Source: Calothrix sp. CSU_2_0 | GTDB taxonomy: Bacteria; Cyanobacteriota; Cyanobacteriia; Cyanobacteriales; Nostocaceae | DNA length: 50,128 bases | Direction of reading: 5' to 3' | Assembly (NCBI GenBank): GCA_012034595.1 | Contig: JAAUPE010000042.1 | Span: 1-50,128 of the forward strand | In this document: piece by piece, positions 35,284 to 43,809 of the stretch | How the letters are laid out: each line of letters opens with the position of its first letter | Position numbering within the stretch: position 1 is the first letter of the stretch | Translations under genes and position numbers: made by a program | The notes under the pieces: model-generated | Databases searched by the model: none | Seen by the model: the letters and a program-made list of their open reading frames with translations, nothing else | Told to the model about the DNA's origin: nothing

Positions 35284-35360
35284 CCCTACCTCCTGCCTTC
35301 TGCCTTCTACCTCCTGCCTTCTACCTTCTGCCTCCTGCCTCCTGCCTTCTGCCTCCTGCC
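35284..35360. repeat. 7-bp repeat array (TGCCTTC/TGCCTCC/TACCTCC)
   Basis: About eleven pyrimidine-rich heptamers lie between agrE and the Thr/Pro-repeat protein gene. A complementary purine form (GGCAGAAGGCAGGAG) is at 38110-38150. Confidence 0.8.
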
Positions 35361-35417
35361 AAATAAAATACGACTTTCAAGCTCAAAATATCAAGCTCAA
35401 AATATCAAATTTAAAAC

Positions 35418-36521
35418 ATGTATAAATTAGGTTTGACTGCTTTAGCTAGTGGTGGTTTGACGGTGCTTTTTTTAGCTTTGCAAACTTCGCAAGCTGCTGC
35501 CCAATTGAATATTCAAACCACTGGTGAAATATCGGGAACGCTAAATTATCCTTTTGGGGTAACTACTAACCGGAGTACAACCCGTGTCACCACTGATTCT
35601 AATGGTACTTTTTTTCGCAATACTGGCACCAAAAGCAATCCAAATTTAGTTCCCGTTTATTCGTCGAAATTTGTTCAAGTCAAAACGAATCCAGATGGTA
35701 GTTTGAAGTATGTTGTCGATTTTTATGGGTTGCAATTTATTTCCCGTGATGGTGCGATCGCATCTCAGGATTTATTGAGCGGTGAACTGAAAACCTATAA
35801 TTATCAAGGTAGACCGAATTTTCCCGTGAAGTTTCAAGCTTCGGTTCAGGATGAATTGTCTCTGCAAAGAGCTTTTTTTGAAGGTATTGTTAGAGATCCA
35901 AAAACAGGAAACCTATATCAAGGTAAATTTGAAGTTAGTGGACAAGGACCAAGATATAGCGATCGTAATGGTGGTGATAGTCCAACTGTATTTGATTTTA
36001 AAACCGATTATGACCCCAAATCAGGTGTTAAACCAACTCCTGCTCTCAGTTCGTACAAAATGACTAATGTTCCATTGGTACGTCTCACAATCAAAATTCC
36101 CCAAGGTACGCAACCCCTTACTACTGGAGGAGGAACCCCAACTAATCCAACTAATCCAACGAATCCAACGAATCCAACTAATCCAACTAATCCAACTACT
36201 TCAACTACTCCAACTACTCCAACTACCCCAATTACTCCAATTACCCCAATTACTCCAATTACAAATGTCGGTTCTAATCCCACATCACCAACAACCCAAT
36301 CAAATGTTGAATTTAGTAGTGGACAAATTTCCTCTGCAAACCCAGATAATGTAGTTAATCAAGTAGCTTCAGAAGGGCAAGATAAATTTGCCTTAAATCC
36401 AAATAAAGACAATATTAGTAATGTTGAACAATCTCTTTGTTCGCAACATTCAGTAGATTGCCGTCGCAAACCAAGTGTATCAACCAAAATTGGTCCTCGC
36501 AGCCGCATTTTGATGCGTTAG
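35418..36521 (+). CDS. Exported protein with Thr-Pro-Asn repeat region
   Basis: A 367-residue protein of unknown function. Residues 1-28 are a signal peptide (ALASGGLTVLFLALQTSQAAAQ). The mature domain to about 235 has beta-strand-like segments (NIQTTGEISGTLNYPFG, KYVVDFYGLQFISRDG) and no catalytic motif. Residues 242-282 are a low-complexity tract of (NPT)n, then (TTP)n, then (ITP)n, encoded by a 9-bp minisatellite at 36141-36262. The C-terminal 85 residues follow without repeats. It would be secreted or periplasmic; the repeat may be a flexible linker. ATG start. Confidence 0.72.
   Translation: MYKLGLTALASGGLTVLFLALQTSQAAAQLNIQTTGEISGTLNYPFGVTTNRSTTRVTTDSNGTFFRNTGTKSNPNLVPVYSSKFVQVKTNPDGSLKYVVDFYGLQFISRDGAIASQDLLSGELKTYNYQGRPNFPVKFQASVQDELSLQRAFFEGIVRDPKTGNLYQGKFEVSGQGPRYSDRNGGDSPTVFDFKTDYDPKSGVKPTPALSSYKMTNVPLVRLTIKIPQGTQPLTTGGGTPTNPTNPTNPTNPTNPTNPTTSTTPTTPTTPITPITPITPITNVGSNPTSPTTQSNVEFSSGQISSANPDNVVNQVASEGQDKFALNPNKDNISNVEQSLCSQHSVDCRRKPSVSTKIGPRSRILMR
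36141..36262 (+). repeat. 9-bp coding minisatellite
   Basis: About 13 copies of a 9-bp unit of the form ACTAATCCA, changing to ACTACTCCA and ATTACCCCA along the tract. It keeps the reading frame, so copy-number changes would add or remove three residues at a time. Confidence 0.85.
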
Positions 36522-36631
36522 CAATCCATATTCCTAAGTCACAGGAAAAATACACACTAAAATAACTTCATCGCGAATAAAATTATTGTTATATTAAAAA
36601 ATTAGGAATCCAAGCTCAAGGATAAATTTTT

Positions 36632-37444
36632 ATGAGATTAGAACTAAGCGAATTGATGGTTAGAGTTACACAGGTTTTACAAATTAACAGTTCTTGGATG
36701 ATTTGGAATCTGTTTCTAGCATTTATCCCCTTAGTTCTTAGCGTTTGGCTGTTTCGCAGCAGACGGAAAAATCTTGGAGCTTGGGGATTAGGATTTATGG
36801 CGTTATTCGCTTGTATCCCACCGAACAGCAATTATTTAAAATCTTTTTTAAAAGTTCTAATTTCTAAAATTACAAATATTTCTCTACTGGAATTAGGATT
36901 AGTTTTTATTCTTGGAATAATTCCACTCGGCATTTGGTTATTTCGCAGTAAAATTGGACGTTCTGTACTGTGGTGGCTGGGTTTTGTTCTTTTCTATGGC
37001 TTTCTACCAAATGCACCTTATTTATTAACTGATGTCATTCATTTGATTGATGACATTCGTACAATTCAATCAATTTGGATTATTACTTTAGTCTTGTTTC
37101 CTGTTTATATATTTGTGATTTTAGCAGGATTTGAAGCTTATGTAATTTCTTTAATTAATCTAGGTCAGCACTTACACCGTGTTGGTAAAAGCCAGTGGAT
37201 TTTAGGAGTTGAGCTAATTACCCATTTATTGTCTGCGATCGGGATTTATTGGGGAAGGTTTTTACGATTTAATACATGGGATTTTATCACCCAACCTGAC
37301 TATTTACTAACTCGTGGTGTTGAAGAGCTTCTTGGTAAACAACCTTTAGTGATTATGACAATTACTTTTGTAGTTTTGACTGGGTTATATTGGCTGATGA
37401 AACGTGTCACTTTGGGCTTTGTGAGGCGAGCAATGATACGATAA
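36632..37444 (+). CDS. DUF1361 membrane protein
   Basis: A 270-residue polytopic membrane protein with about seven predicted spans. The DUF1361 signature is in the middle, FLPNAPYLLTDVIHLIDDIR, followed by the conserved GIYWGRFLRFNTWD near residue 205. Function of the family is unknown. The N terminus before the first span is short. ATG start at 36632. Stands alone, with a spacer that includes a hairpin before the KGG gene. Confidence 0.85.
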   Translation: MRLELSELMVRVTQVLQINSSWMIWNLFLAFIPLVLSVWLFRSRRKNLGAWGLGFMALFACIPPNSNYLKSFLKVLISKITNISLLELGLVFILGIIPLGIWLFRSKIGRSVLWWLGFVLFYGFLPNAPYLLTDVIHLIDDIRTIQSIWIITLVLFPVYIFVILAGFEAYVISLINLGQHLHRVGKSQWILGVELITHLLSAIGIYWGRFLRFNTWDFITQPDYLLTRGVEELLGKQPLVIMTITFVVLTGLYWLMKRVTLGFVRRAMIR

Positions 37445-37589
37445 ACGTACGACAAAGTATTAGTAATTAGCTGCTAATTTGATGATGATAGCAAATAATT
37501 ATATTGGTATTACCGCTTCTTACACATATGCGATCGCACATAGGGTATATTTAGCAATTACGTAAATTTTTATCAAAAATATAGTTGAT

Positions 37590-37634
37590 TAGCGGCAATA
37601 AGACTATTTTAGATTTTGAGAGCTTTTGCCGCTA
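37590..37634 (-). terminator. Hairpin downstream of the KGG gene
   Basis: TAGCGGCAA (37590-37598) pairs with TTGCCGCTA (37626-37634). An alternative pairing joins CGCACATA (37535-37542) with TATGTGCG (37633-37640). It sits between convergent genes, 55 bp after the KGG stop. Confidence 0.5.
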
Positions 37635-37688
37635 TGTGCGAAAATTTAGCCAAATCTAGCTAAATTTAGCTAAACATAAAATACTTTA

Positions 37689-37964
37689 CTATTCGTCATC
37701 ATTATCTTCATCGCGATCGCTACTGTTGCGAGAATTTTTTCCACCCTTACGTCCAGCTTCACGAGCTTCCTCAGATGTGAATTCGTGCGCTGTACCTTTT
37801 TCATGAGCTGCTTTTCCACCCTTGTGTCCAGCTTCCTGTGCTTCTTCGGATGTAAATTCATGGGCAGTACCTTTCTCATGAGATGCTTGTCCACCTTTAC
37901 TCGCGATTTCGCGTTGCTTCTCTTCATCCATAGAAGCAAAACCACGCTTACTTGTATCTGACAT
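37689..37964 (-). CDS. KGG-motif stress protein (con-10/GsiB-like)
   Basis: A 91-residue, highly hydrophilic protein built from about four copies of a 16-20 residue KGG unit: KGGQASHEKGTAHEFTSEEA is repeated as KGGKAAHEKGTAHEFTSEEA, with REIASKGG before and REAGRKGG after. The tail is acidic (SSDRDEDNDDE). Relatives are induced by desiccation, salt and general stress in bacteria and fungi and are disordered hydrophilins. No regulator seen. ATG start with GGAG 8 bp upstream (37972-37976). Confidence 0.88.
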   Translation of the reverse strand: MSDTSKRGFASMDEEKQREIASKGGQASHEKGTAHEFTSEEAQEAGHKGGKAAHEKGTAHEFTSEEAREAGRKGGKNSRNSSDRDEDNDDE

Positions 37965-38107
37965 AATACTCTCCTAAGTACTAAAAATTGTTACCTAGCT
38001 CTTTGTCTTAGCTAATTGACTCCCTCAAGTTAGCTCTGCTGATAAAGCATATTCATGAGTCTTGAGAGATAATCGCTTTTAATTTAAAGTTCTACTTTGG
38101 ATATATG

Positions 38108-38150
38108 AATAGGAGGCAGAAGGCAGGAGAAAGAAAGCAGAAGTCAGGAG
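38108..38150. repeat. Purine-rich heptamer repeat (GGCAGAA/GGCAGGA)
   Basis: About five degenerate copies upstream of the aldo/keto reductase 3' end. Complement of the array at 35284-35360. Confidence 0.6.
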
Positions 38151-38215
38151 GTATGTTGTTGATAATAGAAATTGAAAATATTAAACTAATTTAAAATCCA
38201 AAATCCAAAATCCCA

Positions 38216-39346
38216 TTACCCCCACAGTCTTCTCCCTGCCTTCCCCTTTAATCGTTCATGGGTATCATTCAACAAAGCGGGAATATCCAAGTTTTCCGGA
38301 CACTTTGGTAAACAATCACCGCATTCCGTACAGCGATTTGCCTTCATTCCTGGAAACCAATGTCCAGCATTTTCAAACATTCCATAACGATATTGCCCGT
38401 AATCATCCATATCGTAAGCAACAGCAAGATTTCGTAAGCGCAATACTTCAGGTATCTGAATATTTTCCGGACAGGGTAAACAAGCATAACACTGACTACA
38501 TTTGTCGGTAGCTAAAGCTAAATTTTGCTGCTTTTCTAAACGCTCAAATGCCATTATTTCAGCCGGAGTCAATTCTCCCCCATCATCAGCAACCTGTAAT
38601 GGCTCGATTAATTCCTCAGAATTAGCTGCACCAACACTCAAAGTTGTGATACGCGAATCGCTCAGTAAAAAGCGATAATTTAACGCAAGCGGTGTCAATG
38701 GAGCGCAAAATTCTGTTAATTTCTCCGGTGGAGTGTAGAGTTTTCCACCTTTATCGGCAGGTGAAATAATAAATATACCCATATCTTTCTCAGCAGCACG
38801 TCGAATCGCTAAACCATTTCGCTGAAAAAAATAGTAATAATGCAGATTGACAAACTCAAATAAATTAGTTTCTATTGCCGCTAAAATTAACTCTAGGGAA
38901 CCGTGGGTCGAAAAGCCAACGTGACGGACTTTCCCCTCGGCAACTGCTTCCCGTACAGCTTGCATACAGCCATTTCCCGACTTTACCCAGTCGAGATGTT
39001 CCCAGGTATTTAAACCGTGAATTCCCAAACAATCAAGATAATCCAGATTTAAACGTGCTAAAGATTCATTGATGTACCGACTCATTGTTTCCGCATCTGG
39101 AGTCGGTGGAATTTTGGTAGTGATATGCATCTGGGAACGACACACCAACAACCCAGATGCAATTACACTACCTAGATACTCCTCACTACTACCGTATCCC
39201 CTGGCAGTTTCGATATGATTTATCCCCAATGCGATCGCTTGTGAAATTGTTTCCTGTGCTATCTGTTGCGAACCCAAGTAACGCATGGTTCCCAATGAAA
39301 AAACAGATAGCTTTAGATTGGTCTTCCCAAAGCGTCGATATAACAT
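38216..39346 (-). CDS. Aldo/keto reductase with C-terminal [4Fe-4S] ferredoxin domain
   Basis: A 376-residue oxidoreductase. Residues 1-265 are the aldo/keto reductase barrel (MLYRRFGKTNLKLSVFSLGT). Of the catalytic tetrad, the Tyr (in ETARGYGSSE), the Lys (TTKIPP) and His (LGIHGLN) are present, but the Asp normally preceding TAxxYG is Glu. From about 285 there are two ferredoxin-type cysteine clusters, CSQCYACLPCPENI and CTECGDCLPKCPENL, so electrons from an iron-sulfur domain are likely involved. NAD(P)H dependence is uncertain. Single-gene unit. Confidence 0.88.
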   Translation of the reverse strand: MLYRRFGKTNLKLSVFSLGTMRYLGSQQIAQETISQAIALGINHIETARGYGSSEEYLGSVIASGLLVCRSQMHITTKIPPTPDAETMSRYINESLARLNLDYLDCLGIHGLNTWEHLDWVKSGNGCMQAVREAVAEGKVRHVGFSTHGSLELILAAIETNLFEFVNLHYYYFFQRNGLAIRRAAEKDMGIFIISPADKGGKLYTPPEKLTEFCAPLTPLALNYRFLLSDSRITTLSVGAANSEELIEPLQVADDGGELTPAEIMAFERLEKQQNLALATDKCSQCYACLPCPENIQIPEVLRLRNLAVAYDMDDYGQYRYGMFENAGHWFPGMKANRCTECGDCLPKCPENLDIPALLNDTHERLKGKAGRRLWG

Positions 39347-39419
39347 TTATAGAAGTTAGGAGTTGTGAGTTATGAGTTGTAAGTTATAAGTTATTTTACT
39401 CCTAATCCACCCTACTTTA

Positions 39420-39485
39420 GCCCTACGAGGGCGGCTACGCCAACGACAGCGCTTCGCTTACGGGAAACTGAAAGCCGTATCTACA
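39420..39485. repeat. Palindromic interspersed repeat
   Basis: CTACGAGGGCGGCTACGCCAACGACAGCGCTTCGCTTACG-type element containing GGCGGCTACGCC and AGCGCTTCGCT palindromes, a common form of cyanobacterial intergenic repeat. Related short forms are at 9849 and 19783. Confidence 0.6.
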
Positions 39486-39527
39486 CGCCTAATCCCAAAC
39501 TCCTAATTTCTCACCCTTAACTATATT

Positions 39528-40022
39528 TTAGCTGTCACTGCCGAAGCGTTTGATTAAATCTTCCGGTCGCAAATTCGTGAGAAATTCACGGAAAGCTTCT
39601 TGTTCAGCTTCATCGGCATCACGGTCTACGGGTATGGATGCATCAGCAATTACTTCTTCCATTACCCATATTGGCGTATTTGTACGGAGTGCAACTGCGA
39701 TCGCATCACTCGGACGGGCATCGATTTCCTTTTTATTTTCCCCATGTCGCAAAATTAGAGCTGCGTAAAATGTGTCTTTTTGCAACGAGTGGATAATCAC
39801 CTTCTCTAAAGTCATATTCCATGCTTCAAGAACATTGACAATTAGGTCATGTGTGAGGGGACGGGGAGGCTTTTGGTTCTCCAACGCGCTCATAATAGCC
39901 TTTGCCTGCTCTTGACCAATATAAATTGGTAATGCACGGCGTTCTGTGCTGTCTTTGAGTAGGACAATCGGGCTGCGGGTGATGGCATCTAATGCTATAC
40001 CAGCGACTCTCATTTCAATCAT
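39528..40022 (-). CDS. Bifunctional nuclease (DUF151/BFN) family protein
   Basis: A 164-residue protein with the DUF151 domain throughout. Landmarks: MRVAGIALDAITRSPIVLLK at 4-23, RRALPIYIGQEQAKAIMSAL at 28-47, the middle ALILRHGENKKEIDARPSDAIAVALR, and an acidic C terminus (RDADEAEQEAFREFL) with a UVR-like short helix pair. Family members from plants and thermophiles cleave single-stranded DNA and RNA. The start is at ATG 40022. No partner gene. The spacer to ribE is 408 bp. Confidence 0.88.
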   Translation of the reverse strand: MIEMRVAGIALDAITRSPIVLLKDSTERRALPIYIGQEQAKAIMSALENQKPPRPLTHDLIVNVLEAWNMTLEKVIIHSLQKDTFYAALILRHGENKKEIDARPSDAIAVALRTNTPIWVMEEVIADASIPVDRDADEAEQEAFREFLTNLRPEDLIKRFGSDS

Positions 40023-40296
40023 TGGTTAAGCCTCTACAATCCTTTGGGCGCTAGGAACGTATGTAACAAATCGTACCTTTTATGAGGTAAGATTGAGTTT
40101 GACATAAACATTTGTCTTTACTCGCTATAATTGCTTCTATTAAACTCCCTATTTGTTGTGAATACCAGAGTAAGTTCAGCCATTTGATTTTGACTATAAT
40201 CTACTAACCCAAGTATGCCTTGAATTTGCTATTCATGTATTGATATCTCTATACAAATCAGCGTCAGAAATTATACTTAAATAGTCGAGAGTAAGG

Positions 40297-40356
40297 CGCT
40301 AAATACTGGGCTAATGCGGGTTAAGTACTGGTCAAATACTGGCTAAATACTGGGCA
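40297..40356 (+). repeat. Imperfect tandem repeat (TAAATACTGG) upstream of ribE
   Basis: Five related units of 11-14 bp: CTAAATACTGGG, CTAATGCGGG, TTAAGTACTGG, TCAAATACTGG and CTAAATACTGGG. The variation in unit length is unlike the clean heptamer arrays in the rest of the window. Confidence 0.6.
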
Positions 40357-40358
40357 AT

Positions 40359-40388
40359 GTCTAGCGACAACCCCTTCTGGGACTAGAC
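40359..40388 (+). promoter_or_regulatory. Stem-loop in the ribE leader
   Basis: GTCTAG (40359-40364) pairs with CTAGAC (40383-40388), and inside it CCC pairs with GGG around a short loop. It ends 43 bp before the GTG start, so it could affect ribE leader folding, or be a repeat. Confidence 0.4.
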
Positions 40389-40430
40389 GCTGCAAATAGG
40401 CAATAAATCAAGCGAGATAAAACAAAAGCT

Positions 40431-41102
40431 GTGTTTACAGGATTAATTCAAGCACTAGGAACAATCAAGCCTTTAGGAGGCGATTCTTGGCAAATTTCAT
40501 TTATCAGCCATTCGTTAGATGTTTTAAATCAAGATTTAGAGTATGGCGATAGTGTAGCAGTTGATGGGGTATGTTTGACGGTAGAAAAAATATTGAATGA
40601 TGGATTTGTGGCTACTGCTTCTCCTGAGACTTTGCGAAAAACGACTTTGGGAGAGGAGTCAATCCAAGTTCAATATGTCAATATCGAAACCTCGTTGCGG
40701 GTTGGTAGTAAGATTGGTGGGCATTTTGTGATGGGACATGTGGACGGAATCGGACAATTGGTTTCCTCAGCGCAAACCGCAACTTCCTGGGAGATGACTT
40801 TTTCTGCACCAAGTCATGTTGCCCGGTATCTAGTTCCTAAAGGTAGCATTGCAATTAATGGGATTAGTTTAACTGTTGCGGAATATAATCCCGAAGCAAT
40901 GCAGTTTACGGTTGCTGTAATACCTCTTACCTATGCTGAAACCAATCTTAGTCAGTTAAAACCAGGTGGTTCGGTCAACCTTGAAGGGGATATTCTTGGT
41001 AAGTATGTGGAAAAATTCTTGACGAATGGCAACCCACAGCAAAGCATGGGTGGAGGTGATTTTATCACACCCGGATTTTTAGCTGAAAATGGATACCTTT
41101 AA
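40431..41102 (+). CDS. ribE: Riboflavin synthase, alpha chain
   Basis: Dismutates two 6,7-dimethyl-8-ribityllumazine molecules to riboflavin. The 223 residues start with the family hallmark MFTGLI at a GTG codon. Two homologous lumazine-binding halves follow: residues 1-97 (VAVDGVCLTVEKI; ETLRKTTLG) and 98-200 (GGHFVMGHVDGIGQL; IAINGISLTVAEY; PLTYAETNL). The C-terminal helix EGDILGKYVEKFL mediates trimerisation. Not linked to other rib genes, as is usual in cyanobacteria. The gene symbol ribC is used in some species. Confidence 0.96.
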   Translation: MFTGLIQALGTIKPLGGDSWQISFISHSLDVLNQDLEYGDSVAVDGVCLTVEKILNDGFVATASPETLRKTTLGEESIQVQYVNIETSLRVGSKIGGHFVMGHVDGIGQLVSSAQTATSWEMTFSAPSHVARYLVPKGSIAINGISLTVAEYNPEAMQFTVAVIPLTYAETNLSQLKPGGSVNLEGDILGKYVEKFLTNGNPQQSMGGGDFITPGFLAENGYL

Positions 41103-41125
41103 ATGGAATTTCCGTAGGAAAACGC

Positions 41126-41157
41126 GATTTATCCGAATATAGATTTATCCGAATATA
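41126..41157. repeat. 16-bp perfect tandem duplication
   Basis: GATTTATCCGAATATA occurs twice head to tail, just before the hairpin at 41159-41182. Probably a recent small duplication. Confidence 0.7.
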
Positions 41158-41158
41158 G

Positions 41159-41182
41159 AGAGACGTGACATATCACGTCTCT
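41159..41182. terminator. Hairpin between convergent ribE and M23 genes
   Basis: A perfect 10-bp stem AGAGACGTGA/TCACGTCTCT with a CATA loop, ten bases before the M23 stop codon on the other strand. Same family as 21327 and 30029. Confidence 0.6.
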
Positions 41183-41191
41183 ACATTATTT

Positions 41192-42949
41192 TTAATTATT
41201 AGGAACTTGTGGTAGCTGTGCAGTTCGTAAACTTTGCATTAACTGCGCTAATGCATATTGTAAATGTACATTCGGGTCGGTTGCTACCCAGCCATTAGGT
41301 GTTAATTGTCTGACCTCGAAGTGGAGGTGAGGACCAGTAGAATTACCAGTGCTACCAACTAATCCAATTACTGTTCCTTGCTGTACCCATTGACCGGGTT
41401 GAACGTAAACTTGTGACATGTGCCCATAAAGAGTTTGAACGGCGCTGTTGTGGTTGACAATCACAGTTAAACCGTAACCACCTACAAAGTCAGCAACTTC
41501 GATTTGACCTGTATATGCAGCAAGAACTGGTGTGCCCATTGCTGCCCCAATGTCAGTTCCACTGTGAAACCTTCTGTCTCCGGTGATTGGGTGGGTTCTC
41601 CAACCAAATACTGAAGTAATGGGTGAGGGAATTGATACAGGGAAAATAAATCCGTTGGGATTCTGTGCAAATCCACCTGTGTAGCTAACACGCGGTAGGG
41701 TTGATTCTAAGGGAATGTTGTAAGCGACAGTACTAGGACGAGGTGCAGCATTCGTCGCTGTCATTGGTAAGGGTAAACTACCTGCATTGGGTGTGGCAGT
41801 CTGACTTAGGATTGTTTGTTGGGGAATAAAGCTGCTGGGGGCAGGAATAAACCGATTGGGGTGATACGTGTTTTTGTTTGAAGATGCAACAACAGATGTT
41901 GCTAGGGGTATTGTTCGCTGGATGTTACGAGTGACATCACGATTTCCGTTATGAGTTAGATTGCGAATCACCTCGGCAACAGGAACTTTACTAGCAGCAG
42001 CGATTCGTGAAGTTTTCCAACTGCTATTATTTGTCGTAGCTGTGGTTGTGTCTCCAATCCTTCTTGTGGTAACACTGGCTACATCAATACTGTCACTTTT
42101 TCTAATCCAGCTTGGTGTAGTTCCGCGATCGCGTTTCGATGTTGATAGACGTTCTGCTAGGGAATCATTAATGGGTGCTTTGACGCAATTACCGGAAATA
42201 TTTTGACTTCTACCAATAACTGAGCGACAACCACTAGAACGCTCGGTGAGGATTACATTACCAGGGGATTCGTTTCTGTTTCCATTCGCTGTACTGTAGT
42301 CGGTGGGGTCAATGTAGGCGTTATTATAATCTTTGGTTTGATTGGCTGTATTTCCGTTGATGTTGATGGGTTTATTTGGTTGTGCCAATGTCGGTAATTT
42401 GCTTGGTGCTTTAATTTCGACTTGAGGCTGATTTTGAGGTTTTTCTTCCCGAATTGGTGTTGTTGGTTGGGAAGTAATTTCAACTTGGCTTTTTTCGATG
42501 CGAGCTTCGGGAACGACAACGGGATTACGACGGGATTCGGCAATTTTTGGTCGTAATTTTCTGACAACAGGAACCGTTGCTTCTTGGGTATTTTTTTGCG
42601 ATTGACGTAAACGACCTAAAGGTTGTCCTGTTTGGGAAGCAACGTTTCGCTTTAAACGCTGTCTGAGTCGGGTACGACGGGAAGAAAATTCCACTGGGGG
42701 AGATTCTGCTGTAACTTTTGCTTTGGGGACAAGATTCTCTACTCGCTGTGGTGCAGTTTCCGCAGTGGGAACGATGTTATCAATTGCGGATTCTGTTTGG
42801 GCAAGTACGAAACCACTGCTCATCAGACTCAAGCTACTTAGCCAACAGAGACTTTGTGCGGGCAGAGAGCGCTGCCAGGGTTTATTTGCTGGTTGATTCG
42901 ATGATTTATTTGAATCATCTTTGCGGGCAGAGTTTTTGCGCTGCGTCAT
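41192..42949 (-). CDS. M23-family (LytM-type) metallopeptidase
   Basis: A 585-residue exported peptidoglycan hydrolase or its regulator. A basic N terminus (NSARKDDSNK) precedes a hydrophobic segment at about 32-50 (SLCWLSSLSLMSSGFVLAQ), a signal or anchor. The next 380 residues are low-complexity Asn/Ser/Thr/Pro-rich with no fold recognised. The C-terminal LytM domain (about 430-570) has HSGTDIGAAMGTP with His462 and Asp466, and GHM and HLHFEVR, so all zinc ligands and the catalytic His are present. Endopeptidase activity against peptide cross-links is expected in the periplasm. It is near birA but probably separate from it. Confidence 0.88.
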   Translation of the reverse strand: MTQRKNSARKDDSNKSSNQPANKPWQRSLPAQSLCWLSSLSLMSSGFVLAQTESAIDNIVPTAETAPQRVENLVPKAKVTAESPPVEFSSRRTRLRQRLKRNVASQTGQPLGRLRQSQKNTQEATVPVVRKLRPKIAESRRNPVVVPEARIEKSQVEITSQPTTPIREEKPQNQPQVEIKAPSKLPTLAQPNKPININGNTANQTKDYNNAYIDPTDYSTANGNRNESPGNVILTERSSGCRSVIGRSQNISGNCVKAPINDSLAERLSTSKRDRGTTPSWIRKSDSIDVASVTTRRIGDTTTATTNNSSWKTSRIAAASKVPVAEVIRNLTHNGNRDVTRNIQRTIPLATSVVASSNKNTYHPNRFIPAPSSFIPQQTILSQTATPNAGSLPLPMTATNAAPRPSTVAYNIPLESTLPRVSYTGGFAQNPNGFIFPVSIPSPITSVFGWRTHPITGDRRFHSGTDIGAAMGTPVLAAYTGQIEVADFVGGYGLTVIVNHNSAVQTLYGHMSQVYVQPGQWVQQGTVIGLVGSTGNSTGPHLHFEVRQLTPNGWVATDPNVHLQYALAQLMQSLRTAQLPQVPNN

Positions 42950-42984
42950 GGGTTCTAGTGGGTTTTACTGAATAATTTTAAAAT

Positions 42985-43809
42985 TTAATTAGAAAAATTA
43001 CTGTAGCCAAGACTGATTGTACCTGGTTGTAAATAAAAATCTGGTGTTTTTACCGATTTAGATTCAGAATTTTCCATGCGAACATGGAGACATCCAGAAG
43101 AAGTAACGCCTATTACCGTACCTTGGCTATTTTCTAGGTACAAGCTGTCGCCTATGTTTGTTAATAAATCAGTGTACCTCGGCAAGAGTACATCTACTCC
43201 TTCTTCTAAAAGACATTCAATACCGGATTCTATCCCAAGTAATGCCTGAGTGGCGAGATTTTCTAAATCTGGGATGCATGTGATGTTGTTGAGACTCTGC
43301 CAAGATTCTAAATTAATTCCTGTTTCGGGAACTGGGTTCGACCAGTTGATGCCAACACCAATCACGACTCGGTTGATTGTGCTGCCACTAATTTTGGTTT
43401 CGGTGAGGATGCCACCAAGTTTGCGTTTATTTAAAATTAAATCATTAGCCCATTTTATTCCTACAGGTATATTGCACTTTTGTAATTGTCTGGCGATTCC
43501 CCAAGCTGTGGCAAAAGTTAATTGGTAACTATTTGTTGCTGCTAAATCTATTGCGATCGCGGTTGATATGTATAACCCTCCGATTTCTGAAACCCATTGA
43601 TTACCTCTTTGTCCTCTACCTGCGCTTTGTTGTCTGGCAATTACTACTGTTCCTGATGGTGCGCCATTTTGTAGTAATTCCCACAAGGTTTTATTGGTGG
43701 AGTTTACGGAGTTATAAATGTGTAATGAAAAGGGTAAGTAAGGCTGTTGACGAGCAATCTTTAAAGCTATTTCAATTTTTTCTTGGTCGAGTCTCACAGG
43801 ATTTAGCAC
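42985..43809 (-). CDS. birA: Biotin--[acetyl-CoA-carboxylase] ligase
   Basis: Attaches biotin to the biotin carboxyl carrier protein of acetyl-CoA carboxylase via biotinyl-AMP. The 274 residues contain the biotin/ATP-binding motif AGRGQRGNQWVSEIGGLYIS (66-85), KWANDLILNKRKLGGILTE and VIGVGINWS. There is no N-terminal winged helix, so it is the non-repressor (group I) type. A C-terminal SH3-like domain follows (GTVIGVTSSGCLHVRM). ATG start at 43809 gives a slightly longer N terminus than minimal enzymes. 36 bp upstream of the M23 gene and on the same strand, possibly cotranscribed. Confidence 0.95.
   Translation of the reverse strand: MLNPVRLDQEKIEIALKIARQQPYLPFSLHIYNSVNSTNKTLWELLQNGAPSGTVVIARQQSAGRGQRGNQWVSEIGGLYISTAIAIDLAATNSYQLTFATAWGIARQLQKCNIPVGIKWANDLILNKRKLGGILTETKISGSTINRVVIGVGINWSNPVPETGINLESWQSLNNITCIPDLENLATQALLGIESGIECLLEEGVDVLLPRYTDLLTNIGDSLYLENSQGTVIGVTSSGCLHVRMENSESKSVKTPDFYLQPGTISLGYSNFSN

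Larger units (their letters stand above)
40023..40430. other. Long leader between the BFN gene and riboflavin synthase
   Basis: No gene. The last 140 bp contain a repeated unit and a stem-loop (listed separately). I checked for a typical FMN riboswitch and do not see its conserved core. Confidence 0.4.

Noticed and set aside
36008-36283. Minus-strand frame with Val-Gly repeats under the Thr/Pro-repeat gene
   Set aside because: It is the complement of the 9-bp minisatellite; the plus-strand gene has a signal peptide and a coherent mature domain.
37670-37945. Alternative minus-strand frame overlapping the KGG gene
   Set aside because: It is a frame-shifted shadow of the KGG repeats, with an odd Lys/Met/Leu composition.
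40023-40430. FMN riboswitch before ribE
   Set aside because: The conserved AGGG..GGTGAAA-type core is not present; only tandem units and a simple stem-loop are seen.
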